Counted from the first letter of the stretch, positions 27,635 to 37,379 are shown. The stretch is DNA of 64,000 bases from RH-AL1 sp964244495 (GCA_964244495.1 CAXTIU010000001.1:186001-250000), one strand, 5' to 3'. The notes: a model not told the origin generated them from the sequence alone. Made by a program: numbers and translations.

Positions 27635-28900
27635 ATGGAGTCAGGCAGCGTGGCGGGTCTTCTTCCGGCCGGAACGATCGCCGCAGGCGAACTCCCTACG
27701 GCGGCTCGCGCCTATCACAGCGTCGAGGTGCACGCCTCCGTCGAGACGGTCGCGGCGGCTTGGGCCGAACTGGAAGCCGCCGCTCCCTGCTCCATCTACC
27801 AGACCCGGCGTTGGCTGATGCCCTGGCTCGCGACGCTCGGGCGGCGTGCCGGCATCACGCCATGGCTCGTCCTGGCCCGTGGGGCCGGCGGCCGGCCCGT
27901 GGGGCTGCTGCTCCTCGGCCTCCGTCGCGTCGGCCCCTGCACCGTGGCCGCCTGGCTCGGCGGGCGGGACGCGAACGCCGGCATGGCCCTGCTCGCCCCC
28001 GAAGTGCCCTGGAGCGGCGCGGACATCATGCGACTGTTGATGGAGGCCGCACGAACGGCGCCGCGGAGGCCGGACGCGTTCATGTTGACGAACCAGCCAT
28101 TCCGGTGGAACGGGCACGCCAATCCGCTCGCGTCGCTGCCCCACGCCGCCAGCCCGAGCGCCGCGTATGGTTTGCGCCTCCCCTCCGACGCGCGAACCCT
28201 GTTCGAGGCCAAGTTCTCGAAAGAGACCGCAAAGAAGCTGCGCAAGAAGGAGGCGAAGCTAGCCACCCTCGGCACGCTCACCTACCGTGTCGCCGGCACG
28301 GCCACGGAGCGGAGCACGGTGCTCGACGCCTTCCTCGCCCAGAAGACCCGGCGCTTGCGGGCCAAGCACACCAGGTCAGAATTCGACGCACCGGAGATGC
28401 GCGCCTTCATCGAGGCGGCGAGCGCTTCGGACGGCGTCGGCGAGGGGACCGCTGGCCGGGGAGCCGCCGGCATCGAGCTTCATGCCCTCATGGTCGACGA
28501 GCGCGTCGTCGCCGTCTATGGCGGCGCGGCGCACCGGGGCGGGTGGAGCGGCATGTTCAACGCCTTCGATGCGGAGGACGAGGCCGTCGCGCGCTGCAGC
28601 CCCGGCGATCTGCTGCTGATGCGCGTCGTCGCCCGAGCCTGTGCCGATGGCCTGACCCACTTCGACCTCGGGATCGGCGAGGCGCGCTACAAGGCCGCCC
28701 TGTGCGAGACGATCCCGCTGTTCGACACGGTGGTGACGGTCACCCTGAAGGGGCGCGTCCTCGCCGCGCTGCTCACCGCCGCGCGCGCCGCCAAGGGGAG
28801 GATCAAGCGGCACGGGCGCCTGCTGGCGCTGGCGCGGCGGCTGGATGCGATGCGCGGACCTAGCGCCGCCGCCCCTGACTCGAAGACGCCGACGCGGTGA
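27635..28900 (+). CDS. GNAT-fold acetyltransferase, BcsL/CelD type
   Basis: 421-aa protein of the large double-GNAT family common in exopolysaccharide and cellulose loci. The N-terminal half contains YQTRRWLMPWLATLG, and the C-terminal GNAT half contains LHALMVDERVVAVYGG and DLGIGEARYKAALCE, the latter the usual end signature of this family. Ends with a basic helix. GGAGG precedes the ATG at 27635 by five bases, hence that start. Probably modifies a sugar in the polysaccharide made by neighbours. Confidence 0.82.
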   Translation: MESGSVAGLLPAGTIAAGELPTAARAYHSVEVHASVETVAAAWAELEAAAPCSIYQTRRWLMPWLATLGRRAGITPWLVLARGAGGRPVGLLLLGLRRVGPCTVAAWLGGRDANAGMALLAPEVPWSGADIMRLLMEAARTAPRRPDAFMLTNQPFRWNGHANPLASLPHAASPSAAYGLRLPSDARTLFEAKFSKETAKKLRKKEAKLATLGTLTYRVAGTATERSTVLDAFLAQKTRRLRAKHTRSEFDAPEMRAFIEAASASDGVGEGTAGRGAAGIELHALMVDERVVAVYGGAAHRGGWSGMFNAFDAEDEAVARCSPGDLLLMRVVARACADGLTHFDLGIGEARYKAALCETIPLFDTVVTVTLKGRVLAALLTAARAAKGRIKRHGRLLALARRLDAMRGPSAAAPDSKTPTR

Positions 28901-28919
28901 CGAGACGCGAGGGCCTCGC

Positions 28920-28941
28920 AGCGCGTCGGCGAACGCGCTTT
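28920..28941. terminator. Terminator hairpin between convergent genes
   Basis: AGCGCGT (28920-28926) and ACGCGCT (28933-28939) form a perfect seven-base stem with a six-base loop, followed by TTT on the plus strand. It lies between the convergent GNAT-like and GumC-like genes. Confidence 0.5.
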
Positions 28942-28988
28942 CAGGTCATGGGTCACGGATCAAGGGTGACGCTGGTCCCGACATCTCC

Positions 28989-31427
28989 TCACGCGACCTC
29001 GCGGATGCCCCTGACGTGTCCCGGGGATCGCCCCGCCAGCAGCACCTCCCGCGCCCCCGCCTCGATCAGCTCCTCCTCGAGCGCGGCGAGCGCCTCGTCG
29101 TCGGCGTCGGCTTCGGTCGCCAGGACCACGACATCCGCGTAGGGGGCCATGACCTTGGCGATCTCGCACTGCGGGAAGGCGGGTGCGAGCAGCATGATGA
29201 AGTCGTAAGTCTCGGCGAGCGCGTCGAGGACGAGGTCGAAGTCGCGGAAGTCGGCGTCGCGCGTGCCCGTCGGGATGAAGTGCAAGCGGGACGCGTGATC
29301 GCGATGGATGACCTCCGCGAACGACGATGTGCCGGCGAGCAGTTCGGAGAGACCCGGCATCGTCGCCACGGCGGAGGATCCGCCGGCATCGGGCGCGACC
29401 ATGGTCGCGAGCGTCAGCGGCGTGCGGTTGAGGTCGACGATGACGGATCGGCCTCGTCCCGACAGCTTGCGGGCGAGGTCCGTCAGGGCCGCGCCCGCCT
29501 CGGCGCCGAAGCTGGTGCCGACGATCTGCAGGCCATGTCCCGGCCGATGGGCATCGACGATGCTTTCGACGAGGCTGGCTGCGTCGTCGATGGGCTGCGA
29601 AGCCTCGTCCGGTACCGGTCCCAACGGGACCAAGGCCGTTTCCCGCATCCGGAGGAAACCATCGGCGGCTTCGGCGTGACGAGCCTGGGGATGACCGGCA
29701 GACCGCGAAGCGGCGGCCGATTGCGCGAATGAACGGGTATAGGCGACCGCCGTCGCGAACAGGCCATCAAACCGCTCGCGCACGGATGGCCGCCGGGAAC
29801 GGACAACGTCGGCGCCCTCGATAACCGCGAGATCGCCGCCCTCCCACCCGGGAACGCGGGATGCCTCGCGCGGCGACCGGGCTGTCCGCGCGGGGCTTGC
29901 GTCGACCTGGGCGTCCACCGGCGGCTGCACGGATGGGGACTTCGACACGGCCGGTCGCGGCGCCTCCTGATCGAGCGGCGCGGCGACGGCACCCGACAGG
30001 AGTTCGCCCGCGACGACGAAGCCGAGCGCGAAGACGAAGGTGGCGACCGTCGCGAAAACGATGAAAGGCACCTTCTTAGGGTAGGATGGCTCCTGCGGAA
30101 CCGCCGCGCGCGCGATGACGCGCGCGTCCGCCGGCGTCGCCGCCGAGGACTGCCTCGCCATCGCCTCCTGGTACTTGGTGGTCGAGCTTTCAAGCTGGTC
30201 CTTGAGCGACTGCGCGTTGCGCTCCAGGGCATGGAGGCGCACCTCGTCGGTGTTGGCTGCTCCGACCGCCTGCTTGGAGGCGGCGAGCGCCGCTTCGAGG
30301 TTGGCGACGCGCTGTCCGGCGATCCGGGCATCGTTCTCCAAAGCCGCGATCGCCTGCTTGGCCGCGGTCTTCAGGGCCACGTCGTACTGCGCGACCTGTC
30401 CGGCCAGCTCCTTCATGCGGGGATGGCCGGGCAGCAGCGTGCGCCCCGTCTCGGCGAGCTGCGCCTGCGCCAGGACCCGCTGCTCGGCGATCCGACGCAC
30501 GCCCGCGTCGTTCACGATGTCCGATATCTCGGCGGCGTTGCCCTCGCGCAGGAGGTCGCGGATGATGGAGGCCTTGGCGCGCGCGTCCGCCTGGGTGGAG
30601 CGGGCCTTCGACAGGTCGGTGTTGATGTCGGCGAGCTGCTGGCCGGACACCGTCATGTTGTTGCCGCCGGCGAGCAGGCCCGTTTGCGACCGGTAGATTT
30701 CGCGTTGCGCGTCGGCGTCGGCGAGCTTGATGCGGAGATCGTTGATCTGCGAGGTGAGGGCATCCGCTGCCTGCTTCGCGCTCGCGCGCTTGGCCGCCGA
30801 CTGCTCGCGGAGGTAGAGGTCGGCGACGAGGTTGGCCGCGCGCGCCGCGAGGTCGGCGTCGCGGCTGGTGAACTCGATGGCGATGACGCGGGTCTTGGGC
30901 GGCGAATAAACGGTGAGGTCCTCGCCGAAGGCCGTGACCATCCTTGCCTCGACGGTCTCGCGCGACGGGTCGCGGGCGAGGCCGAACAGGATCAGCATGC
31001 GGCCGAGCGCGCTCATGCGCGCCAGCGGATCGAACTCAGGGTTACCCTTCAGGCCGAGCTCCCGGATAGCCCGGCGTGCCAGGTCGCGCGATCCGATCAG
31101 CTGGACCTGGCTGGCGACCGCCTCCTGGTCGACCTGCGAGGCCTGGTCCAGCGGCAGGTTGACCCGGTCCGGCCGGGTGAAGAAGGTTTCCTGGTTCTCC
31201 AGCAGGATCTGCGCCTGCGCCGTGTAGCGCGGCACGGCGAGGTGCACATAGAGCGCCACCAGGACGAAGGCGAGGATCGTCGGCACGAGGATCGCGCGTC
31301 GCCGCCGCTTGATCGCCGCGCCGAGCGCGCGCAGATCGATCTCGCCCGCCGGCTCGGCGTAGGCGCGCCGGGCGGGCGAGGGACGACTTGGTGGCGCCTC
31401 GGCGCTCGGATTCTCGGTACGCATCAT
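28989..31427 (-). CDS. GumC/Wzz-like chain-length protein with a degenerate tyrosine-kinase domain
   Basis: 812-aa inner-membrane protein controlling polysaccharide length and export. Wzz domain from residue 30, first membrane helix around 45-65 (AILVPTILAFVLVALYV), long periplasmic coiled coil, second helix around 455-480 (FIVFATVATFVFALGFVV). The C-terminal 200 residues have the BY-kinase layout, with VIVDLNRTPLT at the Walker A' position, but the P-loop reads GTSFGAEAGAAL with no Lys, and no Tyr cluster ends the protein. It is therefore a predicted pseudokinase. Transcribed away from the GumB-like gene through a shared promoter region. Confidence 0.9.
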   Translation of the reverse strand: MMRTENPSAEAPPSRPSPARRAYAEPAGEIDLRALGAAIKRRRRAILVPTILAFVLVALYVHLAVPRYTAQAQILLENQETFFTRPDRVNLPLDQASQVDQEAVASQVQLIGSRDLARRAIRELGLKGNPEFDPLARMSALGRMLILFGLARDPSRETVEARMVTAFGEDLTVYSPPKTRVIAIEFTSRDADLAARAANLVADLYLREQSAAKRASAKQAADALTSQINDLRIKLADADAQREIYRSQTGLLAGGNNMTVSGQQLADINTDLSKARSTQADARAKASIIRDLLREGNAAEISDIVNDAGVRRIAEQRVLAQAQLAETGRTLLPGHPRMKELAGQVAQYDVALKTAAKQAIAALENDARIAGQRVANLEAALAASKQAVGAANTDEVRLHALERNAQSLKDQLESSTTKYQEAMARQSSAATPADARVIARAAVPQEPSYPKKVPFIVFATVATFVFALGFVVAGELLSGAVAAPLDQEAPRPAVSKSPSVQPPVDAQVDASPARTARSPREASRVPGWEGGDLAVIEGADVVRSRRPSVRERFDGLFATAVAYTRSFAQSAAASRSAGHPQARHAEAADGFLRMRETALVPLGPVPDEASQPIDDAASLVESIVDAHRPGHGLQIVGTSFGAEAGAALTDLARKLSGRGRSVIVDLNRTPLTLATMVAPDAGGSSAVATMPGLSELLAGTSSFAEVIHRDHASRLHFIPTGTRDADFRDFDLVLDALAETYDFIMLLAPAFPQCEIAKVMAPYADVVVLATEADADDEALAALEEELIEAGAREVLLAGRSPGHVRGIREVA

Positions 31428-31596
31428 ACGCCGTCTCGCCCTTCCAACGTCCCATCAGAAAGCGTGGGCAAAGTTGCAGGCTGGTTAACTTCGCGGACGC
31501 ATCGTGATGCTCAAGGTTTTCTTAACCCTAGACGGGCAATTGTTAACCATGCCGCGCGATACTTCGGCTGACGGCCACCTTACTTACGGTAGAGTC
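31428..31596. promoter_or_regulatory. Divergent promoter region of the exopolysaccharide genes
   Basis: 170 bp of AT-richer DNA between the GumC-like and GumB-like genes. It contains three TTAAC-type motifs: GGTTAACTT (about 31483), CTTAACCCT (about 31521) and GTTAACCAT (about 31552); the last is a CtrA half-site match. No single promoter can be fixed with confidence. Confidence 0.4.
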
Positions 31597-32151
31597 ATGC
31601 AACGTTTGATCCTCGCTTTAGGCCTCGTGATGGCGTTCGCCGTGGCGGGTTGCGCGCCGCGACCGAACGGTTACGCCGACTTCAGGGCGGACGTGCCCTA
31701 CACGCTGGCCAGCGGCGACAGGCTGCGCGTCATCGTGTTCGGCCAGGACGCCTTGAGCAACAGCTACGCGGTCAACAGCTCCGGGCACATCTCCATGCCG
31801 CTGATCGGCACGGTGAGGGCGCAGGGCCTGACGACCGTCGCCCTCGAACGCGCGGTGGAGACCAAGCTGCGCGACGGCTTCATCCGCGATCCGAAGGTGT
31901 CGATCGAGGTCGACGCCTTCCGCCCCTTCTTCGTGCTCGGCGAGGTCACGTTGGCTGGCCAATACCCCTACATCGCCGGCATGACGGCGGAAACGGCCGT
32001 GGCGGTCGCCGGCGGGTACACGCCCCGCGCCAACAAGTACGAGGTCGACCTCACCCGCGTCGTCGACGGCCACCCGGTGACGGCGAGCGTACCGGTCGAC
32101 CAGCCCATCAAACCCGGCGACACGCTCTTCGTGAGAGAACGCTTTTTTTAG
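31597..32151 (+). CDS. Polysaccharide export lipoprotein (Wza/GumB-like)
   Basis: 184-aa outer-membrane or periplasmic export protein. Lipoprotein signal ending AVAGC with Cys at residue 19, then the polysaccharide-export domain (YTLASGDRLRVIVFGQDALS...ISMPLIGTV) and one SLBB-like domain (FFVLGEVTLAGQYPYIAGM). It is shorter than Wza and lacks the C-terminal helix of the octameric channel, resembling the compact GumB class. The ATG at 31597 is set by the lipobox; the open frame runs 31 codons further upstream. Confidence 0.9.
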   Translation: MQRLILALGLVMAFAVAGCAPRPNGYADFRADVPYTLASGDRLRVIVFGQDALSNSYAVNSSGHISMPLIGTVRAQGLTTVALERAVETKLRDGFIRDPKVSIEVDAFRPFFVLGEVTLAGQYPYIAGMTAETAVAVAGGYTPRANKYEVDLTRVVDGHPVTASVPVDQPIKPGDTLFVRERFF

Positions 32152-32163
32152 ACTTGCGGCGTC

Positions 32164-33375
32164 ATGGTCCCGCCGATGAGCGATCCTGACGACATCCACC
32201 ATCCGAAGCTACGCATCCTGCACGTGCTGCGCGCGCCTCTCGGCGGCTTGTTCCGGCACGTCCTCGACCTCACCCGCGAACAGGTCGCGCGAGGCCACGC
32301 GGTCGGACTCGTCGTCGACTCCCTGACCGGCGGCGAGGCGGCGGCGGCCAATCTCGCGACGCTCGAACCCATCCTGGAACTCGGCATCAGGCGACTGCCG
32401 ATGCCCCGCCAGCCGCATCTGCGGGATGCGGCGAACATCCTGAAGGTGGCCGCCCACGCCCGGTCGCTGCGCATCGATGTCGTGCACGGCCACGGCTCGA
32501 AAGGCGGGCTTTACGCCCGCCTGCCCGGTTTCGTCGGGCGGCGCGGCGAGGCGATCCGCTGCTACACGCCGCATGGTGGCAGCTTCAACCATGTCGCGAC
32601 GCCGCTCGTCCAGGCGCTCTACATGAACGTCGAGAAGCTGCTGGCACGGCGCACCGACGTGTTCCTGTTCGAGAGCGTGTTCATCGCCAATCGCTTCCAT
32701 CAGCGGGTTGGCGAGACCACCGCCCTCGTTCGCATCGTGCAAAACGGGATCGGCTCGGCCGAGTTCGAGGCGGTGACGCCCAAGCCCGGCGCCGCGGCCT
32801 TCCTCTACGTCGGGGAGCTTCGCTCCGCGAAGGGCATCGACACCCTTATCGACGCGCTCGCGATCCTGACGCGGCGTCGCCACGAGGCGCACCGCTTGAT
32901 CCTGGTCGGCTCGGGTCCGGACCGCGAACGTCTCGAAGCCCAGGCGCAGGCTCTCGGCGTCGCCGAGCAGGTCAGCTTCCCCGGAGCGATGCCGGCGCGA
33001 CAAGCCTTCGCGTTGGGCCACACGCTCGTCGTCCCGAGCCGCGCGGAGTCGCTCCCCTACATCGTGCTGGAGGCGGCCGGCGCGCGGGTGCCGATGATCG
33101 CCACCGATGTCGGCGGGATCGGCGAGATCTTCGGTCCGTATCGGGAGCGGCTGATCGCCTGCGACGACCCCGCAGGTCTGGCGAACGCGCTCGAGTGCGC
33201 GCTCGACACCGAGCCGACCCTGTCACGACGGCACGTCGAGGACCTCGCGGCCTTCGTCTCCAAGCGCTTCACCACCGCCGCCATGGTCGAGTCGGTCCTC
33301 GCCGGCTATCGCGACGCCTTCGCGCGGGGGACCGCCCCCGCGCAAACAGGACGGTACTTCACCCAGCCCTCCTGA
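32164..33375 (+). CDS. Glycosyltransferase family 4 protein
   Basis: 403-aa GT-B glycosyltransferase. The N-terminal half has HVLRAPLGGLFRHVLDL, an acceptor-side loop typical of GT4 enzymes, and the C-terminal half has LYVGELRSAKGIDTLIDAL and the E-x7-E motif in PSRAESLPYIVLEA. Starts 12 bp after the GumB-like gene; ATG at 32176 is an alternative. Adds a sugar to the lipid-linked repeat unit, identity unknown. Confidence 0.92.
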   Translation: MVPPMSDPDDIHHPKLRILHVLRAPLGGLFRHVLDLTREQVARGHAVGLVVDSLTGGEAAAANLATLEPILELGIRRLPMPRQPHLRDAANILKVAAHARSLRIDVVHGHGSKGGLYARLPGFVGRRGEAIRCYTPHGGSFNHVATPLVQALYMNVEKLLARRTDVFLFESVFIANRFHQRVGETTALVRIVQNGIGSAEFEAVTPKPGAAAFLYVGELRSAKGIDTLIDALAILTRRRHEAHRLILVGSGPDRERLEAQAQALGVAEQVSFPGAMPARQAFALGHTLVVPSRAESLPYIVLEAAGARVPMIATDVGGIGEIFGPYRERLIACDDPAGLANALECALDTEPTLSRRHVEDLAAFVSKRFTTAAMVESVLAGYRDAFARGTAPAQTGRYFTQPS

Positions 33376-33430
33376 GCCCCGGCTCCGTTTCCATTCCAAC
33401 GTCGCGTCCGCCGCGAGTCACGAGTTCGAA

Positions 33431-34969
33431 ATGGCCGCTTTCTCCGCCCACGACCTACGCTCCGTCGAAAGCGTCGCGCCGGCGTCGGGCGAGCGCGTCA
33501 ACCCGCACGCATCCAAGCTCGACGCGCTCGCCGCGTCGATGGGCGCCCATCGCGGTCGACGCCTGGTCTCGGCGGCGATCCTGGAAGGGCTCGTCAGGAT
33601 CGGCGAACTCGCGCTGATCCTGGTGACCGGGCTCGCCTCCTACGTCTGGTTCGTCGGGCCGGTCGAGGGGCTACACCTGCTGCCACTCCTGGCGGTGCCG
33701 CTGCTCGGCGTCCTCGTCGTGCTGGTCGCGCAGGCGCTGAGCTGCTACCGCGTCGCCGCCCTGCGCGCCCCTGCCCGCGTCGCCCTGCGGCTCTGCGTCG
33801 CTTGGGCCTCCGTCTTCGGTCTCGCGTACGGCGCCTGCCTCCTCGCCGGCACCCAATCGGCGCTCGCCGGCGCGTGGCTCGGCCACTGGTTGGTCGGCGG
33901 CCTCGTCGTGCTGGGCGTCGAGCGCCTCGCGCTGTGGGGCGTCACCAACCGCCTCGCGCGCGGCGGAACGCTCAGCCGGCGCACGGTGATCGTGGGCGGC
34001 GGCCCGGCCGCCAAGCAGCTGCTGCAGGACTTCGCCGAACAAGGCAGCGAGGACCTGCACATCTTCGGCATCTTCGATGACCGGACCGACGAGCGCTCGC
34101 CCGACTTCGTCGCCGGCTTCCCGAAGCTCGGCAACGTCGACGACCTCGTCGAGTTCGCCCGCGCGACGCCGCTCGACCTCGTCATCTTCACGCTGCCCAT
34201 CTCGGCCGAGCAGCGTCTGCTGGTCATGCTGCGCAAGCTCTGGGTGCTGCCGGTCGACATCCGGCTGGCCGCGCACATGAACAAGCTGCGCTTCCGCCCG
34301 CGCGCCTATTCCTACATCGGCAAGGTGCCGGTGATCGACCTGTTCGACAAGCCGATCGCCGACTGGGACATCGTCGTCAAGACGATCTTCGACCGGGTTG
34401 TCGGCCTGTTTTGCCTGGCCCTGCTCGCGCCGGTGATGCTGGGGGTGGCGCTGGCCGTGAAGCTCGACTCGCGCGGCCCCGTGCTGTTCCGGCAGAAGCG
34501 CTACGGCTTCAACAACGAGCTGATCGAGGTTTTCAAGTTCCGCTCGATGTACGCCAACCAGCTCGACATCAGGGCCAACAAGCTCGTCACCAAGAACGAT
34601 CCCCGCGTCACCCGCGTCGGCCGCTTCATCCGTAAAACATCGCTCGACGAACTGCCGCAGCTTTTCAACGTCGTGTTCAAGGGCAACCTGTCGCTGGTTG
34701 GCCCGCGCCCCCACGCCGTCCACGCCAAGGCGGCGGACGCCCTCTACGACGAGGTGGTCGACGGCTACTTCGCCCGCCACCGCGTGCGTCCGGGCATCAC
34801 CGGCTGGGCGCAGGTCAACGGGTGGCGCGGCGAGACCGACACGTCGGAGAAGATCCAGAAGCGCGTCGAATGCGACCTGTTCTACATCGAGAACTGGTCG
34901 ATCTTCCTTGATCTCTACGTGCTCGTCGCCACCCCGATCGCGCTGATGCGGACCAAGGACGCCTATTGA
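33431..34969 (+). CDS. Undecaprenyl-phosphate sugar phosphotransferase (WcaJ/ExoY-like)
   Basis: 512-aa polyprenyl glycosylphosphotransferase that starts repeat-unit synthesis by moving a sugar phosphate to undecaprenyl phosphate. Four N-terminal membrane helices (about residues 45-165), a Rossmann-like central domain (RTVIVGGGPAAKQLLQDF), then a fifth membrane helix and the catalytic core KFRSMYANQLDIRAN, DELPQLFNVVFKGNLSLVGPRPH. Full length for the WcaJ class. Its stop overlaps the TTG start of the next gene. Confidence 0.94.
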   Translation: MAAFSAHDLRSVESVAPASGERVNPHASKLDALAASMGAHRGRRLVSAAILEGLVRIGELALILVTGLASYVWFVGPVEGLHLLPLLAVPLLGVLVVLVAQALSCYRVAALRAPARVALRLCVAWASVFGLAYGACLLAGTQSALAGAWLGHWLVGGLVVLGVERLALWGVTNRLARGGTLSRRTVIVGGGPAAKQLLQDFAEQGSEDLHIFGIFDDRTDERSPDFVAGFPKLGNVDDLVEFARATPLDLVIFTLPISAEQRLLVMLRKLWVLPVDIRLAAHMNKLRFRPRAYSYIGKVPVIDLFDKPIADWDIVVKTIFDRVVGLFCLALLAPVMLGVALAVKLDSRGPVLFRQKRYGFNNELIEVFKFRSMYANQLDIRANKLVTKNDPRVTRVGRFIRKTSLDELPQLFNVVFKGNLSLVGPRPHAVHAKAADALYDEVVDGYFARHRVRPGITGWAQVNGWRGETDTSEKIQKRVECDLFYIENWSIFLDLYVLVATPIALMRTKDAY

Positions 34970-36126
34970 GCCGCGCCCGAAACGCGGTGGCGGCTTGGGT
35001 CATCGGGGCGTCAGCGCTCGCGGCCCACCCGTCTTCGGCCGCGGCGGTCGACGTCACCGTCACCGGTCACCCTTCCGTCATCTTCGACACGGCGCGCGAC
35101 GGCTGCGCGCCCGACGACATGCCGGACATCAGCCCCCGCGCCTACCGCGACGCGTCTGGGGGCATGGTGATGTTCGCGCTGCACGATGCCAACCGGCCGT
35201 TGCGCGGCCCCGACGTCGCGCATCTCCGGCTCGATTGCCACGTCGCGCTCGCCTCCCCCGAGAACGGCGACCCCGCGCGTTACGACGACCGCAACTTCGT
35301 GACGGCGACCTGGACCGACGACGGGCGGAACGTCAGCGCGCTGGTCCACGAGGAGTACCACGCCGACCAGCACGGACGCTGCCGGATCACCGACGAGCTC
35401 GGCTGCTGGTACAACACCATCCTCGCCTACCGCTCCGGCGACGGCGGCGCCACCTTCGGCCGGATGCGGCCCGCCGTGGTCGCCGCCGCACCGTTCCGGC
35501 AGGATGTCGAACAGGGACGCCATCGCGGCTTCTTCAATCCGTCGAACATCGTGGCGGAGGGGAAAGCCCGCTACGCGCTGATCGTCACGACGGGATGGAA
35601 CGGGCAACCTTACGGAAGCTGCCTCTTCCGCACCGAAGACCCCGGCAGGGCGGGATCCTGGCGCGCGTGGGACGGCAGCGGCTTCACAATCCGCTACGAG
35701 GACCCCTACGGCGAGCGATCCCCCGCCGCGAAGCCCTGCCGGACGATCGAGCCGTTCGCCTACGCGGTCGGCTCGATCGTGCGCCACCGCGCGACCGGCA
35801 CCTGGATCGCCGTCTTCCAGGCCAAGGCCGGAGGTGCCTTCCCGCTCGACGGTTTCTACGTCGCGACGAGCCGGGACCTCCTGCACTGGGGCGGCCCCAA
35901 GCTCCTTCTGGCCGGCCGCACGCTGTACGACGACCTTTGCGCGGTCGGCCCGACGATCGTCGGCTACCCCGCGATGCTCGACGCGGGATCACCGGCGCGC
36001 AACTTCGACGAGGTCGGCGACCATCCCGACCTGCTGTTCACGACGATGGCGGTCTCGAACTGTCATACCGGCCGGCGCATGCTTGTCCGGCGGAGCCTGA
36101 CGATCAGCGAACGGGCAGGGCGATGA
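34966..36126 (+). CDS. Secreted protein of unknown function in the exopolysaccharide operon
   Basis: 386 aa from a TTG that overlaps the upstream stop (TTGA). Signal peptide MSRARNAVAAWVIGASALAAHPSSAAA. The rest is rich in Asp, Gly and aromatic residues with repeated D-G-x-A/Y-type turns (YRSGDGGATFGRM, YVATSRDLLHWGG), which suggests a five-bladed beta-propeller of the sialidase/GH43 type. The YVATSRDLLHW pattern resembles sugar-active propellers. Six or more Cys suggest disulfides. It overlaps the Wzy-like gene (ATGA). Possible roles are a polysaccharide lyase or hydrolase, or a binding protein. Confidence 0.75.
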   Translation: MSRARNAVAAWVIGASALAAHPSSAAAVDVTVTGHPSVIFDTARDGCAPDDMPDISPRAYRDASGGMVMFALHDANRPLRGPDVAHLRLDCHVALASPENGDPARYDDRNFVTATWTDDGRNVSALVHEEYHADQHGRCRITDELGCWYNTILAYRSGDGGATFGRMRPAVVAAAPFRQDVEQGRHRGFFNPSNIVAEGKARYALIVTTGWNGQPYGSCLFRTEDPGRAGSWRAWDGSGFTIRYEDPYGERSPAAKPCRTIEPFAYAVGSIVRHRATGTWIAVFQAKAGGAFPLDGFYVATSRDLLHWGGPKLLLAGRTLYDDLCAVGPTIVGYPAMLDAGSPARNFDEVGDHPDLLFTTMAVSNCHTGRRMLVRRSLTISERAGR

Positions 36127-37379
36127 CGGGCCTCGCCCTGCCCGTTCGACCCGAGCGGTCCCTCACCGTCGACTACCAGCGCGCCGTCGGGGCCGTGTTC
36201 GCCTGCTTCATCTTCTTCGGCATGCTGTCGCTGATCGAGCCCTCGCCCTACGACTTCCTGGCGTTGCTGGCCATCCCGGTCTGGGCGATCGGCGGCTTCA
36301 GCCTGCATCGTGCGCTGGTGCCGATCCTGCTGCTGTGGACCGTCTTCGAGGCGGCGGGTTTCCTCGCCCTGATGCCGTATTGGGAGGAGCACGACGCGCA
36401 GCTCTACCAGCTGCAGTCGCTCTACCTCTTCGTGACGACCGTCTTCTTCACGCTCTTCTTCAGCGAGCGCACGCTCGCGCGCGGCGAACTCTGCCTCAAG
36501 GCCTTCACCGCCGGCGCGGTGGTGGCGGCACTCGTCGGCCTCGTCGGCTACCTCAACATCGGCGGCTTCGGACCAGCGCTGACGACCTACGAGGGTCGCG
36601 TCTCCGGTACGTTCAAGGACCCGAACGTCTTCGGGTCCTACCTGATCCTGTCGGCCGCCTACCTGATGCAGGGGCTGCTGCTCGGCACGACGCGGCGCCC
36701 GCTCCTCGCCTTCGGCGGCCTGCTGCTCATCCTCGTCGGCGTGTTCGTGTCGTTCTCGCGCGGCTCGTGGGGCGCGACGCTCGGCGCGCTCGTGCTGACG
36801 ACCGCGTCGGGCTACCTCACCGCCGACACGTCGCGCCTTCGTCGGCGCATCGTGACCGTGACGGCGCTGGCCGGACTCGCCGCGCTCGTCACCCTCGCGG
36901 GCATGCTGTCGATGCCCGACGTACGGAACTTCTTCCTTCAGCGCGCGGCGGTGACGCAGGACTACGACGACGGCGTCACGGGGCGCTTCGGCAACCAGAT
37001 CCGCTCGCTGCCGATGCTGGTGGAACGGCCGGCCGGCTTCGGCCCGCTGCGCTTCCGCCTGATCTTCGGGCTGGAACCGCATAACTCCTACATCGGCGGC
37101 TTCGCCAACGACGGGTGGATCGGCGGCTTCGCGTGGATCGCCATCACGCTGGCCTCCTGTTTCGTCGGCTTCCGGCTGATGTTCGCCCGCTCGCCGGTTC
37201 GGCGCCTCGCCCAGGTCTACGCGCCGACCCTGTTCGTGCTGCTGGTGCAGGGCGTGCAGATCGACGTCGACCATTGGCGTCAGCTTTTCCTGTGCTTCGG
37301 CGCGGTCTGGGGTATGGAGGCGTCGCGCCTGCGTTGGGGCGCGAGCGAGGCGCGGCACGAGCCGGCCGACCTCGCGTGA
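36123..37379 (+). CDS. O-antigen ligase/polymerase-like membrane protein (Wzy-type)
   Basis: 418-aa protein with about 11 membrane helices and a long periplasmic loop near residues 270-330 (VTQDYDDGVTGRFGNQIRSLPML). The Wzy_C signature GTFKDPNVFGSYLIL and FSRGSWGATLGAL are clear. Polymerises or ligates the lipid-linked repeat units. ATGA overlap with the secreted protein gene places it in the same operon. Confidence 0.9.
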   Translation: MTGLALPVRPERSLTVDYQRAVGAVFACFIFFGMLSLIEPSPYDFLALLAIPVWAIGGFSLHRALVPILLLWTVFEAAGFLALMPYWEEHDAQLYQLQSLYLFVTTVFFTLFFSERTLARGELCLKAFTAGAVVAALVGLVGYLNIGGFGPALTTYEGRVSGTFKDPNVFGSYLILSAAYLMQGLLLGTTRRPLLAFGGLLLILVGVFVSFSRGSWGATLGALVLTTASGYLTADTSRLRRRIVTVTALAGLAALVTLAGMLSMPDVRNFFLQRAAVTQDYDDGVTGRFGNQIRSLPMLVERPAGFGPLRFRLIFGLEPHNSYIGGFANDGWIGGFAWIAITLASCFVGFRLMFARSPVRRLAQVYAPTLFVLLVQGVQIDVDHWRQLFLCFGAVWGMEASRLRWGASEARHEPADLA

